A DNA stretch of 64,000 nucleotides from Blattabacterium cuenoti (lineage in GTDB: Bacteria; Bacteroidota; Bacteroidia; Flavobacteriales; Blattabacteriaceae), in contig NZ_CP059215.1 of NCBI RefSeq assembly GCF_014252295.1, positions 124,001 to 188,000 on the forward strand. Reading direction: 5' to 3'. Under the pieces are notes generated by a model. The model was not told where the DNA came from. It worked only from the letters and a program-made list of their open reading frames with translations, and ran no database searches. This document shows, piece after piece, positions 55,365 through 64,000 of the stretch (positions are counted from its first letter, which is position 1; each line of letters opens with the position of its first letter). The position numbers and the translations under genes are program-made.

Positions 55365-56352
55365 GATTTCTATGATAATTAGGAATAATTTTTAAAAAAT
55401 ACTCAATGGATTCAGATAAACTTTTTTCTGAAATACCTCCTGCTGCATTTTTATGTCCTCCTCCTCCAAAATGATCTCTTGCAAACTTATTAACATCAAA
55501 ATTCCCTTTAGAACGAAAAGAAATTTTAATTGGATATTTCTTTCTTTCTTCAAAAAAGAAAACAGAAAAAATAATGTTTTTTATTCCTAATCCATATGTA
55601 GGAATACCTTCAGTATCTCCTTCTTGATAAGAATAGTAATTTCTATCATAAGCATTGATACTTGTGTAAGCTGTGCGATATTTTTTTATTGTTTTTAGTC
55701 TTTTCAATGCTTTAGATAATAATTTTAATTTATTTTCATTGTATTTCTCTTGCAGATGATTATATATATCATTTATATCAATGCCCTTTTCTATTAAATT
55801 TCCGGCAATAAAATGAGTTTCTGAAGTAATAGAAGGAAAACGAAAGTAACCTGTGTCAGTCATTAATCCAACGTATAGACATGTAGCTATTTTTTTATCT
55901 ATTTTATCCAAATGATTCATTTGAGATATAAATCTGAAAACTAAAATACTAGTAGCTGCAACTGTTGAATCAGAAAACATAAAATCGAAAAGAAATGGAG
56001 AAGGGTGATGATCTATTAGTACTTTTTTTGCCTTTGAAAATACAAGAAATTTTTCTAAATTTTTTATTCTTGATAGATTATTAAAATCTACAAAGAAAAC
56101 ATAATCAGAATTTATAATTTTCTTTTTTACTAAAGATTGAGTTTTTTCTGATAAAATAATAATATTTCCGGTTCCTGGAAGCCATTGAAAAAATTCAGAA
56201 TATGCTGTTGGAGATATTAAATCTACATCATGTTTAAGTTTTCTTAAATAAAATAAAAGAGCTAAAGAGGATCCTAAAGCATCACCATCCGGATTATTAT
56301 GTGGCAATATAACTATTTTTTTTTTGTTTGTTCCATTAATACTAGAAAACAT
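55348..56352 (-). CDS. DHH family phosphoesterase (NrnA-like)
   Basis: A 334-residue member of the DHH/DHHA1 family, whose NrnA-type members degrade nano-RNA and 3'-phosphoadenosine 5'-phosphate. Metal motifs are visible in order: HNNPDGDALGSSLALLFYL, FVDFNNLSRI, VLIDHHPSPF (DHH) and MTDTGYFRF. The C-terminal DHHA1 domain has HFGGGGHKNAAGGI. It lies 1 nt from the CCA gene and heads the tail end of a leftward dapD-tsaC-cca-DHH run. The exact substrate cannot be fixed from sequence. Confidence 0.9.
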   Translation of the reverse strand: MFSSINGTNKKKIVILPHNNPDGDALGSSLALLFYLRKLKHDVDLISPTAYSEFFQWLPGTGNIIILSEKTQSLVKKKIINSDYVFFVDFNNLSRIKNLEKFLVFSKAKKVLIDHHPSPFLFDFMFSDSTVAATSILVFRFISQMNHLDKIDKKIATCLYVGLMTDTGYFRFPSITSETHFIAGNLIEKGIDINDIYNHLQEKYNENKLKLLSKALKRLKTIKKYRTAYTSINAYDRNYYSYQEGDTEGIPTYGLGIKNIIFSVFFFEERKKYPIKISFRSKGNFDVNKFARDHFGGGGHKNAAGGISEKSLSESIEYFLKIIPNYHRNLMFSI

Positions 56353-56353
56353 G

Positions 56354-57772
56354 TTATTTCTTTTTTAAACCTAATTCTTCTCCTTTTTTTAACATAAGAA
56401 GATAAGCAGAATGAAATTCGTTAGATATTTTACCTTCCAAAATAGAATCTTTAATAAAATTTTTTATGATTCCTATCTTTCTACATGGATCAATATGAAA
56501 AACTTTCATGATATCATTTCCTGATATAGGGGATCTCCAATTTCTGATTCTATCTTTTTCTTCCAATTTTTTAATTCTTTCCATAAGAAGATAAATATTT
56601 TTTTTATATTTTCTCCTTTTTTCTATATTATTCGTAGTAATATCAGCGATACATAATTTCATTAAATCTTCTATATCTTCACCAAGATCAAACAATAATC
56701 TACGTATAGAAGAATCACTAGTATTATTTCCTATTAATGCTATAGGTTTATAACTGTGTTGAATAATCTTCTTCACATATTTCATGGTATTACCCTTTGG
56801 TAGTTTCAACCGATGGAATATATTCTGTGCAATTTTTGATCCTACAAATTCATGAGAATGAAAAGACCAACCTATTTTTGGTAAAAATTTTTTTGTATAG
56901 GATTTTCCGATATCGTGAAGCAATGCCGCCCATCTTAACCAAAGAGAATTAGTTTTTATTTTACTAATGTTATCTACTACTTGCAAAGTATGATAAAAAT
57001 TATCTTTGTGTTTCCATCCATTTTTTTCTTCTATTCCTCTTAACAAAATTAATTCTGGTAATATAATTGACAATAATCCAGACTCATATAATAACAATAA
57101 TCCTCTAGAAGGAGTTTCAGATAATAGAATTTTATTAAACTCTTCTATAATTCTTTCTATAGAAACAATATTTATTCTATTCTTGTTCTTCTGAATAGAT
57201 TTAAATGAGTATTTTTCAATTGTAAATTGAAGTTGCGTCGCAAATCTAATAGCTCGCATCATTCGTAATGGATCGTCAGAATAAGTAATATCTGAATTTA
57301 ATGGAGTTCTTAATATTTTTTTTTTTAAATCTAACAATCCTCCAAATGGATCAATCAATTTACCATAATTATCACGATTTAAACTAATAGCTAAAGCATT
57401 GATTGTAAAGTCTCTCCTATTTTGATCATCTCGTAGTGAACCTAATTCTACAAAAGGTCTCCTACTAGAAAAATGATATGATTCTTTCCTAGATCCAACA
57501 AATTCTATTTTCTGATTTCCGTATTTTAACATAGCAGTTCCAAAACGTTTAAATATCCTTATTTTAGGATAAGGTTTAATATATTTAGAAACTTCCTTAG
57601 CTAATCTAATTCCTTCTCCTATAGTTAAAATATCTAAATCTTCTGATTTCATTCTTCCTAACAAAAAATCTCTTACATAACCTCCTACTACGTAACTATC
57701 TTGTTTTATTTTTTTAGCAGAAAGACTGACGATACGGAATATGTTTTTATGAAGGGCAGATGACAAATTCAT
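56354..57772 (-). CDS. cca: CCA-adding tRNA nucleotidyltransferase with HD domain
   Basis: This enzyme builds or repairs the 3' CCA end of tRNAs. The 472-residue protein has the nucleotidyltransferase motif VVGGYVRDFLLGRMKSEDLD, RRDFTINALAIS and the neck RMMRAIRFATQL. A C-terminal HD domain follows (WAALLHDIGKS, FHSHEFVGSKIA). It is needed here because the tRNA-Leu gene in this window does not encode CCA. The gene sits 7 nt after tsaC and 1 nt before the DHH gene on the minus strand. Confidence 0.94.
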   Translation of the reverse strand: MNLSSALHKNIFRIVSLSAKKIKQDSYVVGGYVRDFLLGRMKSEDLDILTIGEGIRLAKEVSKYIKPYPKIRIFKRFGTAMLKYGNQKIEFVGSRKESYHFSSRRPFVELGSLRDDQNRRDFTINALAISLNRDNYGKLIDPFGGLLDLKKKILRTPLNSDITYSDDPLRMMRAIRFATQLQFTIEKYSFKSIQKNKNRINIVSIERIIEEFNKILLSETPSRGLLLLYESGLLSIILPELILLRGIEEKNGWKHKDNFYHTLQVVDNISKIKTNSLWLRWAALLHDIGKSYTKKFLPKIGWSFHSHEFVGSKIAQNIFHRLKLPKGNTMKYVKKIIQHSYKPIALIGNNTSDSSIRRLLFDLGEDIEDLMKLCIADITTNNIEKRRKYKKNIYLLMERIKKLEEKDRIRNWRSPISGNDIMKVFHIDPCRKIGIIKNFIKDSILEGKISNEFHSAYLLMLKKGEELGLKKK

Positions 57773-57779
57773 TACTGAA

Positions 57780-58361
57780 CTACATACGTAATATTTTTAC
57801 CTTATTTGAAACAATCTTTATAATTGATGAGCTACTATAAGTAGCTATTTCTTTTCTTCTAAAATTCACAGCATAATCTATTTTTTTTACAATAAAAGAA
57901 TTTATTTCAGAAAATGATGTAGGAGCAGCAAATCCTGATAAATTTGCAGAAGTAGAAATAATTGGACTATCAAAATTTCGTATTAAACAAACACAAAATG
58001 GATCATGTGTTAAACGAACGGCTAAAGTATCATTTTTTAAATTAGATCCTATTTTTATTTTGCTAACGTTAACATGATCGTACACGATGGTAATAGGTTT
58101 TTTTTTGATAAAATTATCAAGAATAATTTTTCTAGTAATATTCGTAATATTTCCTACCAACTGATGTAATCTATCCATGCTTTCTACTAAAACAATCATA
58201 GATTTAGAAAAATCTCTATTCTTAATTTTACATATTTTTTTAATAGCATGTATATTAAATGCGTCACATCCTAATCCCCATACAGTATCTGTAGGATATA
58301 ACAAACTCTTTCCTTTTTTTAAAATATCAGTACTTTTTTTTATTTCTTCGTAAAAAGACAT
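57780..58361 (-). CDS. tsaC: Threonylcarbamoyl-AMP synthase (Sua5/YrdC family)
   Basis: TsaC makes threonylcarbamoyl-AMP from threonine, bicarbonate and ATP for the t6A37 modification of tRNAs that read ANN codons. The 193-residue protein starts MSFYEEIKKSTDILKKG and has LLYPTDTVWGLGCDAF, KNRDFSKSMIVLV, LAVRLTHDPFC and SPIISTSANLSGFAAPTSFSE, the YrdC hallmarks. No C-terminal Sua5 domain is present, as in short TsaC forms. It starts 1 nt after the dapD stop on the same strand. Confidence 0.94.
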   Translation of the reverse strand: MSFYEEIKKSTDILKKGKSLLYPTDTVWGLGCDAFNIHAIKKICKIKNRDFSKSMIVLVESMDRLHQLVGNITNITRKIILDNFIKKKPITIVYDHVNVSKIKIGSNLKNDTLAVRLTHDPFCVCLIRNFDSPIISTSANLSGFAAPTSFSEINSFIVKKIDYAVNFRRKEIATYSSSSIIKIVSNKVKILRM

Positions 58362-59183
58362 TTAAATTACTAATTTGTGAGTTCTTAATGCATCATTCAA
58401 TGATGTTTTTTCATCCGTACTTTTTTTTCTCTTTCCTATAATCATAGCGCATGGAACATAATATATTCCTGAAGGAAATTTTTTTGGATAAGAACCAGGA
58501 ATAACAACAGAATACTTAGGAATAAATCCTTTAAATTCAATAGCGTTATTATCATTAGTAACATCAAAAATTTTAGTAGAAGATGTTAAAACAACATTTG
58601 CTCCTAAAACAGCACCTTTTTTTATTAATACTCCTTCTACTAGAATACATCTAGATCCAATAAAAACATCATCTTCTATTATTACAGGATTATCTTGTAA
58701 TGGTTCTAAGACTCCCCCTATTCCTACTCCACCGCTTATATGAACACGGGATCCAACTTGAGCACAACTACCTACTGTAGCCCATGTATCTATCATTGTT
58801 TCTTTTCCTATATAAGCGCCTATATTAATATAAGAAGGCATAAGTATTACTCCTTGTGATATATACGAACCATAACGTGCTATAGCATGAGGTACGACGC
58901 GAACATTTTTTTCTCGAAATTTATTTTTGATAGGTATTTTATCATAAAACTCTAATGGTCCTAATTCTATAACATTCATTTTTTTAATAGAAAAATACAT
59001 TATGATTGCTTTTTTTACCCATTCATTAACTATCCATTTTTCATTTAAAAAATCAGACACTCTTATTATTCCATTTTCTAGATGATCAATAACCTGAATA
59101 ATTACATTTTTCATATTAGTGGTAGACCAATCTTTTTGATCCCAAGCTTTTTCTATCTCTAATTTTAATTTTTTCACTTTCAT
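58362..59183 (-). CDS. dapD: Tetrahydrodipicolinate N-succinyltransferase
   Basis: DapD succinylates tetrahydrodipicolinate in the lysine and diaminopimelate route. The 273-residue protein has a left-handed beta-helix hexapeptide domain (about 100-230; MPSYINIGAYIGKETMIDTW, GSCAQVGSRVHISGGVGIGG). The N-terminal helical part starts MKVKKLKLEIEKAW. I start at ATG 59183, because the frame back to 59273 would overlap ruvX and adds a hydrophobic run not typical of the family. It begins the leftward dapD-tsaC-cca-DHH run. Confidence 0.96.
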   Translation of the reverse strand: MKVKKLKLEIEKAWDQKDWSTTNMKNVIIQVIDHLENGIIRVSDFLNEKWIVNEWVKKAIIMYFSIKKMNVIELGPLEFYDKIPIKNKFREKNVRVVPHAIARYGSYISQGVILMPSYINIGAYIGKETMIDTWATVGSCAQVGSRVHISGGVGIGGVLEPLQDNPVIIEDDVFIGSRCILVEGVLIKKGAVLGANVVLTSSTKIFDVTNDNNAIEFKGFIPKYSVVIPGSYPKKFPSGIYYVPCAMIIGKRKKSTDEKTSLNDALRTHKLVI

Positions 59184-59265
59184 AAAGTTTGATGAAAACA
59201 AAAATAGTAAAATAAAATAAGATAACAAGTATATATATTTGTCATAGTAGTCATAAGTAATAAAG

Positions 59266-59697
59266 ATGTCCAAAATATTGGGAATAGATTATGGAAAAGT
59301 AATAACAGGTTTATCTATAACTGATAATAAACAAGTATTCGCTTTTGGATTGGATGCTATTCCAACTAAACAATTAATGAATTTTTTAGAATCTTTCTTT
59401 TTTAACGAAAAAATTGATAAAATCGTTATAGGTTTACCTAAGAAATTAAATAATCAAAAAGAAATATTAATAGAAACAGATATTCAAGCATTTATAAATA
59501 AATTCTGTATAAAATATCCTAAAATTATTATAGAAAGATTAGACGAGCGTTTTACGTCTAAAATAGCTTTTAATACTATGATAGAATTAGGTTTAAAGAA
59601 AAAAAAAAGAAGAAAAAAAGCAATTTTAAATAAAATTAGTGCTATTATTATTTTACAATCTTATCTCGCAAAAAAAGAAAAAGAAATTAATTTATGA
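59266..59697 (+). CDS. ruvX: Holliday junction resolvase-like protein RuvX (YqgF)
   Basis: This 143-residue RNase H-fold protein has ILGIDYGKVITGLSITD at the N-terminus, IVIGLPKKLNN in the middle and ERLDERFTSKIA plus KKAILNKISAIIILQSYL at the end. The family is linked to Holliday junction cleavage and to 16S rRNA end processing; which applies here is not decided. An in-frame A10 tract (59599-59608) codes for lysines. It overlaps def by 4 nt (ATGA). Confidence 0.93.
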   Translation: MSKILGIDYGKVITGLSITDNKQVFAFGLDAIPTKQLMNFLESFFFNEKIDKIVIGLPKKLNNQKEILIETDIQAFINKFCIKYPKIIIERLDERFTSKIAFNTMIELGLKKKKRRKKAILNKISAIIILQSYLAKKEKEINL

Positions 59698-60221
59698 TAT
59701 TACCTATAGTTCTTTATGGAGATCCTATTTTAAGAAAAAAATGTTCGAATATAAATTTATCTTCTTGTAAAGAAAAGATCAACCTTTTAATAAAAGATAT
59801 GTTTGAAACTATACATAAAGAAAAAGGAATAGGATTGGCTGCCCCACAAATTGGAAAAAATATACGTCTTTTTATAGTAGAAACCCCTTATTTAGACGGA
59901 AAAAATATAAGTAATTATAAGGAAGTTTTCATTAATGCTAAAATATTAAAAATTCATGGAAAAGAGTACAAATTTAATGAAGGATGTCTTAGCATTCCTG
60001 GTATAATGGGATATATAAAAAGAAAATCTAATGTATTGATCGAATATTATGACCATAATTGGAAGAAACAAAAAAAAACTATAACCGGTATATGTGCTAG
60101 AGTTATTTTACATGAATATGATCATCTTGATGGAAAACTTTTTATAGATTACTTTTCTTACAAAAGAAAAAAATTAATAAAAAATAAATTGATTAGTTTG
60201 TCAGAAATGAGTTCTTCATGA
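59694..60221 (+). CDS. def: Peptide deformylase
   Basis: Def removes the formyl group from new proteins. The 175-residue protein has all three signatures: motif 1 [11 protein letters not shown], motif 2 [12 protein letters not shown] (Cys ligand) and motif 3 [12 protein letters not shown] (two His and catalytic Glu). It is coupled to ruvX by a 4-nt overlap and overlaps the convergent rplT gene by 6 nt. No unusual features. Confidence 0.97.
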   Translation: MILPIVLYGDPILRKKCSNINLSSCKEKINLLIKDMFETIHKEKGIGLAAPQIGKNIRLFIVETPYLDGKNISNYKEVFINAKILKIHGKEYKFNEGCLSIPGIMGYIKRKSNVLIEYYDHNWKKQKKTITGICARVILHEYDHLDGKLFIDYFSYKRKKLIKNKLISLSEMSSS

Positions 60222-60563
60222 AGAAATATAATTCACTATTTTTTTGAAAGTATTAGGCTCATTCATAGAAAAATCTGAAAGTATTTTTCTATTTATTTTA
60301 ATTTTTTTATCGTATAATTTTTTCATAAAAATAGAATAAGATATTCCATACTGACGTACTCCGGCATTAATACGTTGAATCCAAAGAGATCTAAAATCTC
60401 TTTTCTTTTTTTTTCTTCCTGAAAAAGCATATATAAAAGATTTTTCTACTGCATTTTTAGCAACTGTATAAACTTTACTTCTTGAGCCATAAAAACCTTT
60501 TGCTGATTTTAGTATTTTTTTTCTTCTTCGTCTAGAAGAAACTGAATTTGTGGATCTTGGCAT
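60216..60563 (-). CDS. rplT: 50S ribosomal protein L20
   Basis: This 115-residue basic protein begins [20 protein letters not shown] and has [20 protein letters not shown] and [19 protein letters not shown], which are the L20 family signature. It binds 23S rRNA during 50S assembly and, in many bacteria, represses its own operon. It is the last gene of the leftward thrS-infC-rpmI-rplT set, 4 nt after rpmI. Confidence 0.97.
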   Translation of the reverse strand: MPRSTNSVSSRRRRKKILKSAKGFYGSRSKVYTVAKNAVEKSFIYAFSGRKKKKRDFRSLWIQRINAGVRQYGISYSIFMKKLYDKKIKINRKILSDFSMNEPNTFKKIVNYISS

Positions 60564-60567
60564 TATT

Positions 60568-60756
60568 TTATATTTGTTTTTTTATATTTTTTCGATCTGA
60601 TTGATTCAATATATTAAATTTAGAAAGATGACGTTTTCTTCTTTTCGATTTTTTAGTTAAAAGATGATTTTTGAATGCATATTTTTTTTTTATATATCCA
60701 TTAGACGTTTTCTTAAATCTTTTTTTTGATCCAGATTTTGTTTTCAATTTTGTCAT
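60568..60756 (-). CDS. rpmI: 50S ribosomal protein L35
   Basis: A 62-residue, strongly basic protein starting [20 protein letters not shown] and ending in a short lysine-rich tail. [13 protein letters not shown] matches the conserved L35 centre. It lies between infC (4 nt) and rplT (4 nt), the classic order of this ribosomal operon. Confidence 0.96.
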   Translation of the reverse strand: MTKLKTKSGSKKRFKKTSNGYIKKKYAFKNHLLTKKSKRRKRHLSKFNILNQSDRKNIKKQI

Positions 60757-60760
60757 ATTT

Positions 60761-61336
60761 TTAAAACTTTTTGGGAGACAATATTATATACATTCTTTTC
60801 CCTTCCATAACTGGCATTTGTTCCACTTTTCCATATTCCTCAATTTCTTCTGCGAATTTTAACAATTTTATTTTTCCTTGATCTTTATATACTATAGAAC
60901 GACCTTTAAAAAAAACAAAAACTTTCACTTTATCTCCACGCATTAAAAATTTTTCAGCGCTTTTTATCTTTACTTTTCCATCATGATCCCCTATTTGTGG
61001 ACCAAATCTTATTTCTTTAGTATTTACTTTAGTTTGTTTTGCTTTAAATTGTTTTTTTCTTTTTTTTTGTTCATATAAGAACTTTTTATAATCCAATATT
61101 TTACATACTGGTGGTTCCAATTTAGGATTAATTTCAACTAAATCTAATTCTCTTTCTCTAGAAAATTGAAGAGCTTCTTGGATAGAGTAAACTCCATTTT
61201 TTATAGACGAATCACCAACCAGACGAATTTTTTTAGAATTAATATTTTCATTAATCCTATGTTCTTCTTTTTTTTGTGGAAATGGTCTAAAAATTCTTTT
61301 TTTCTTTTTTCCTCTTGAAAACTTCTTTTTTATAAT
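60761..61336 (-). CDS. infC: Translation initiation factor IF-3 with an ATT start
   Basis: IF-3 prevents premature 50S joining and checks start codons. The visible ATG/TTG frame starts only at 61120, but the family N-terminus lies further upstream in the same frame. From ATT at 61336 the 191-residue protein has [39 protein letters not shown] and [12 protein letters not shown], and the C-terminal domain has [14 protein letters not shown]. No ATG, GTG or TTG start upstream of these blocks is available before the in-frame TAA at 61349-61351. AUU is the known infC start in E. coli, used for autoregulation. It overlaps the thrS stop. Confidence 0.92.
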   Translation of the reverse strand: MIKKKFSRGKKKKRIFRPFPQKKEEHRINENINSKKIRLVGDSSIKNGVYSIQEALQFSRERELDLVEINPKLEPPVCKILDYKKFLYEQKKRKKQFKAKQTKVNTKEIRFGPQIGDHDGKVKIKSAEKFLMRGDKVKVFVFFKGRSIVYKDQGKIKLLKFAEEIEEYGKVEQMPVMEGKRMYIILSPKKF

Positions 61337-62598
61337 AGTTTTATAGTTTTAGTTTTTAAATTTATTTCATCAAAAATAGTTTCTATTCCTTTGGGAACAG
61401 AAAATGTTCCTATATGTCCTAACCTATGACGCCGCAATGAAATCATTTTATTTTTTTCTTCTTTTTCACCCAAAATAATCATATAAGGAATTTTATTACT
61501 TTCAGAGTCTCTAATTTTTTTGTTAATTTTTTCATTTCTATTATCAACAAATACTCGAATATTATAATCCAGCATCAAATTTAAAATTTTTTTTGCATAA
61601 ATTATATATTTATTACTTATAGGAAGTATGACTGCTTGATTAGGAGCTATCCATGATGGAATATTACCTTTGGTATGTTCTATCATAATGGCGATAATCC
61701 TTTCTAAAGAACCAAAAGGAGCTCTATGTATCATAACTGGACGAAATTTTTCATTATTCTTTCCCTTATAATATAAATCAAACCTTTCAGGTAGATTATA
61801 ATCTACTTGAATAGTTCCAAGTTGCCAACTTCTTCCTAGGGAATCTTTAATAATAAAATCCAGTTTTGGACCATAAAATGCTGCTTCCCCATAATTAATA
61901 GATGCTTTAATTTTTTCTTCTTTAACTGCTTTCAATATAGCTTCCTCTGCTTTTTCCCAATTTTTTTCTGATCCAATATATTTATCTATTTTTTTTGTAT
62001 CTCTAAGAGATATTCTAACTGTATATTCAGAAAAACCTAAACATTGAAAAACATAAAAAACTAAATTAATAACCTTTTTAAATTCTTCTAATAATTGATC
62101 ATGTGTACAAAAAATATGTGCGTCATCTTGAGTAAAACACCTAACTCTAGTTAAACCATGAAGTTCTCCACTCTGTTCGTAACGATATACTGTTCCAAAT
62201 TCAGAAAAACGTTTAGGAAGATCTCTATAAGACCATTCTTGAGAACGATAAATTTCACAATGATGAGGACAATTCATAGGTTTCAATAAAAATTCCTCAC
62301 CTTTGTGAGGTGTATGGATAGATTTAAAATTATCTTTTCCATACATTTCCCAATGACCACTTCTAACATACAGTTTTTTATGTCCAATATGAGGAGTTAC
62401 TACCATTTCATATCCAGATTTTTTTTGAATATCAGTTAAAAATTCTTCTAAATTTTTTCTAAAAATTGCCCCTAAAGGCAACCATAGAGGTAGTCCACTT
62501 CCTACTCTATTAGAAAAAATAAAAAATTTTAGTTTTTTCCCTATTTTTCTATGATCTACAGTATTGGTTTCTTCTTTTAAAGAATATGATTTATCCAT
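61330..62598 (-). CDS. thrS: Threonine--tRNA ligase without TGS and editing domains
   Basis: ThrRS charges tRNA-Thr. At 422 residues it is about 220 shorter than the usual bacterial enzyme. It begins at the linker [15 protein letters not shown], so the N-terminal TGS and N2 editing domains are absent. The class II core is intact: [29 protein letters not shown] (zinc Cys), [17 protein letters not shown] (zinc His), [13 protein letters not shown] (zinc His) and the anticodon-binding domain ([17 protein letters not shown]). The start ATG at 62598 is only 25 nt from glpF, so there is no room for the missing part. It overlaps infC. Confidence 0.94.
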   Translation of the reverse strand: MDKSYSLKEETNTVDHRKIGKKLKFFIFSNRVGSGLPLWLPLGAIFRKNLEEFLTDIQKKSGYEMVVTPHIGHKKLYVRSGHWEMYGKDNFKSIHTPHKGEEFLLKPMNCPHHCEIYRSQEWSYRDLPKRFSEFGTVYRYEQSGELHGLTRVRCFTQDDAHIFCTHDQLLEEFKKVINLVFYVFQCLGFSEYTVRISLRDTKKIDKYIGSEKNWEKAEEAILKAVKEEKIKASINYGEAAFYGPKLDFIIKDSLGRSWQLGTIQVDYNLPERFDLYYKGKNNEKFRPVMIHRAPFGSLERIIAIMIEHTKGNIPSWIAPNQAVILPISNKYIIYAKKILNLMLDYNIRVFVDNRNEKINKKIRDSESNKIPYMIILGEKEEKNKMISLRRHRLGHIGTFSVPKGIETIFDEINLKTKTIKLL

Positions 62599-62623
62599 TA
62601 AAAAAAAGTTACAAATTTTTTTA

Positions 62624-63367
62624 TCATGATAAAAATAAATATAATGTTGAAGCTATTAAACACCCCAAAATAGGACCTAATACAGGAACAAATGCATAAT
62701 CCCAGTTACTTTTTCCTTTTCCAGGAATTGGAATGATAGAATATATAATTCTCGGACCTAAATCACGAGCAGGATTAATAGCTGAACCAGTATTTCCTCC
62801 TAATGATAAAACAACACCTAATAATACTAAAGAAGGTAATAATGCCCCTAAAGATCCTAAACCTATAGGATATTTATTTTCTTTCAAAAAAAGGGTACCC
62901 TCTACTGTTAGGTATAAAGAAATGAATATAAAAATAAAAGTAGATAATACTTCACTTAAAAAGTTAGAAAATAAATTCTTTATAGAAGGAACTGTAACAA
63001 AAACAGATAGTTTATCTTGTTCTTTTTCCGTTTTTACAAAATGATCCTTATACAAAAACCATACAAATAAAGATCCTAACATAGCTCCAATTAATTGAGC
63101 AATTATATAAAATGGAACCATATTCCAATTGAATTTTCCAATTATAGCAAAACTTATTGTAACACATGGATTCAAATGAGCTCCACTATAAGGAGCAGAA
63201 ACTATTATTCCCATAAAGACGGCTAATGACCATCCTATGGTAATCGTTAGCCATTCTACATTACGGCTGTGACCTTTAGTTTTTGACAAAATTACATTTG
63301 CTACTACTCCATTTCCTAAAAGAACCAAAATCATTGTTCCTATAATTTCTCCATATATTTTTGTCAT
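62624..63367 (-). CDS. glpF: Glycerol facilitator (aquaglyceroporin)
   Basis: GlpF lets glycerol cross the inner membrane. The 247-residue MIP protein has six hydrophobic segments and two half-helices. The first reads NPC (66-68) in SGAHLNPCVTIS instead of NPA. The second is NPARD (198-202) in SAINPARDLGPR, where the Asp after NPAR is typical of glycerol channels rather than water channels. It is 29 nt downstream of glpK on the same strand, forming a glycerol uptake operon. Confidence 0.95.
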   Translation of the reverse strand: MTKIYGEIIGTMILVLLGNGVVANVILSKTKGHSRNVEWLTITIGWSLAVFMGIIVSAPYSGAHLNPCVTISFAIIGKFNWNMVPFYIIAQLIGAMLGSLFVWFLYKDHFVKTEKEQDKLSVFVTVPSIKNLFSNFLSEVLSTFIFIFISLYLTVEGTLFLKENKYPIGLGSLGALLPSLVLLGVVLSLGGNTGSAINPARDLGPRIIYSIIPIPGKGKSNWDYAFVPVLGPILGCLIASTLYLFLS

Positions 63368-63396
63368 TTTATTTTATTTTTTATATATTGACAATA

Positions 63397-64000
63397 TTAT
63401 TGACAAGACCATGAACGAGTTGCTTTTACCGCTTTTTCCCATCCTTTAATTCTTTCTAAACGATTAGACATTTTTTTCGGTTCAAAAATATGTTCTAATT
63501 GCCATTTTTTTTGAATATCTTCAAGACCGGTCCAATAATTTACAGATAATCCAGCTAAATAAGCTGCTCCAGCCGCTGTAAGCTCTGATATTTTAGACTT
63601 TACTACTCTTACATTTAAGATATCAGACTGAAATTGCATTAGTAATTTATTTACTGTTGCTCCTCCATCTACACGAAGTTCCTTTATAGAAATTCCAGAA
63701 TCTGCTTCCATAGCTTTCAAAACATCCATATTTTGAAAAGCAATACTTTCTAAAGCGGCTCTAACAAAATGAGCAGAAGAAGTTCCTCTTGTTATTCCAA
63801 CAATAGTTCCTCTAGCTTTTTGATCCCAATAAGGAGCTCCTAAACCTGAAAAAGCTGGAACCAAATATAACCCTTCTGTATTCTTGACTGAAGAAGCTAA
63901 AATTTCTGCTTCATTTGAAGATAAAAGTAATCCTAATCCATCCCTTAGCCACTGTACAACAGCACCCGCAATAAAAACACTTCCTTCTAGTGCATATTGA
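63397..64000 (-). CDS. glpK: Glycerol kinase, C-terminal part (cut by window edge)
   Basis: GlpK phosphorylates glycerol, trapping it as glycerol-3-phosphate. The visible 200 codons give the FGGY kinase C-terminal half: [70 protein letters not shown] and [15 protein letters not shown]. The frame is open across the window edge; the start lies outside. With GlpF it supplies glycerol-3-phosphate for lipids (PlsC) and for gluconeogenesis (fbaA, fbp). Confidence 0.96.
   Translation of the reverse strand, partial: QYALEGSVFIAGAVVQWLRDGLGLLLSSNEAEILASSVKNTEGLYLVPAFSGLGAPYWDQKARGTIVGITRGTSSAHFVRAALESIAFQNMDVLKAMEADSGISIKELRVDGGATVNKLLMQFQSDILNVRVVKSKISELTAAGAAYLAGLSVNYWTGLEDIQKKWQLEHIFEPKKMSNRLERIKGWEKAVKATRSWSCQ

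Noticed and set aside
4381-59265. Identical 82-bp divergent spacers at rpmF/proS, lipA/NIF3 and dapD/ruvX
   Set aside because: The sequences differ and the equal lengths depend on my start choices, so I treat it as coincidence.
59184-59273. Extended dapD N-terminus back to 59273
   Set aside because: It overlaps the divergent ruvX start and adds a hydrophobic run absent from the family.
1-64000. CRISPR arrays, insertion sequences, prophage genes or integrases
   Set aside because: None seen; repeats found are single inverted repeats, one short tandem array and homopolymers.

Overview
The window is a low-G+C, gene-dense stretch of a small bacterial chromosome. I read it as Blattabacterium, the Flavobacteriales endosymbiont of cockroaches. 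The grounds are: flavobacterial protein features (a DUF4293 protein next to rho, single-chain PurL, short archaeal/eukaryote-type ProS, a UMP-synthase-like PyrE-PyrF fusion); urease structural genes in a reduced genome with amino-acid, purine and pyrimidine synthesis retained; long poly(A) tracts; and no insertion sequences, phage genes or CRISPR arrays. Species cannot be fixed from the sequence alone.

Layout. 1-4.4 kb: rho (cut by the window edge), DUF4293, prfA, and the leftward rpmF-accB-accC operon. 4.4-9.1 kb: proS, pyrD, pyrEF and marC. 9.1-13.2 kb: rnpA (frameshifted), fbp, plsC, rnhA, a SpoU methyltransferase, a frameshifted dCMP deaminase, and a tRNA-Leu(CAA) that overlaps the end of the deaminase frame. 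13.2-15.5 kb: leftward urease genes ureAB (fused) and ureC. 15.9-20.6 kb: thrA-thrB-thrC. 20.6-32.1 kb: thyA, prs, rplY, tadA, a DedA protein, a tiny membrane ORF, aroB, gyrA, prc, surE, ruvB. 32.2-47.3 kb: a long rightward purine block purA-purB-purL-purE-purC-purF-purM-purN-purH-purD-guaA, giving almost the whole route from PRPP to IMP plus the AMP and GMP branches; only purK, the usual partner of class I PurE, is missing here. 47.3-59.2 kb: accD, fbaA, an AddA/RecB-like helicase, lipA, NIF3, a coiled-coil protein, a thioredoxin-like protein, a DHH phosphoesterase, the CCA enzyme, tsaC, dapD. 59.3-64 kb: ruvX-def and the leftward set glpK (partial)-glpF-thrS-infC-rpmI-rplT.

How it fits together. 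Urease would release ammonia from host urea, supporting nitrogen recycling into amino acids (thrABC, aroB, dapD) and nucleotides (pur, pyr, prs, thyA). Carbon appears to enter through glycerol (glpF/glpK) with fbaA and fbp for gluconeogenesis. AccB/C/D and plsC serve membrane lipids.

Most notable: two genes (rnpA and the dCMP deaminase) are each one base out of frame at an A10 or A11 tract while otherwise intact, which suggests decay rescued by polymerase slippage. The deaminase frame also ends inside a tRNA, so RNase P processing would remove its stop codon. Other points are ThrRS lacking its TGS and editing domains, a helicase lacking its nuclease domain, twelve convergent junctions with no room for terminators, and two long perfect inverted repeats in divergent intergenic regions.
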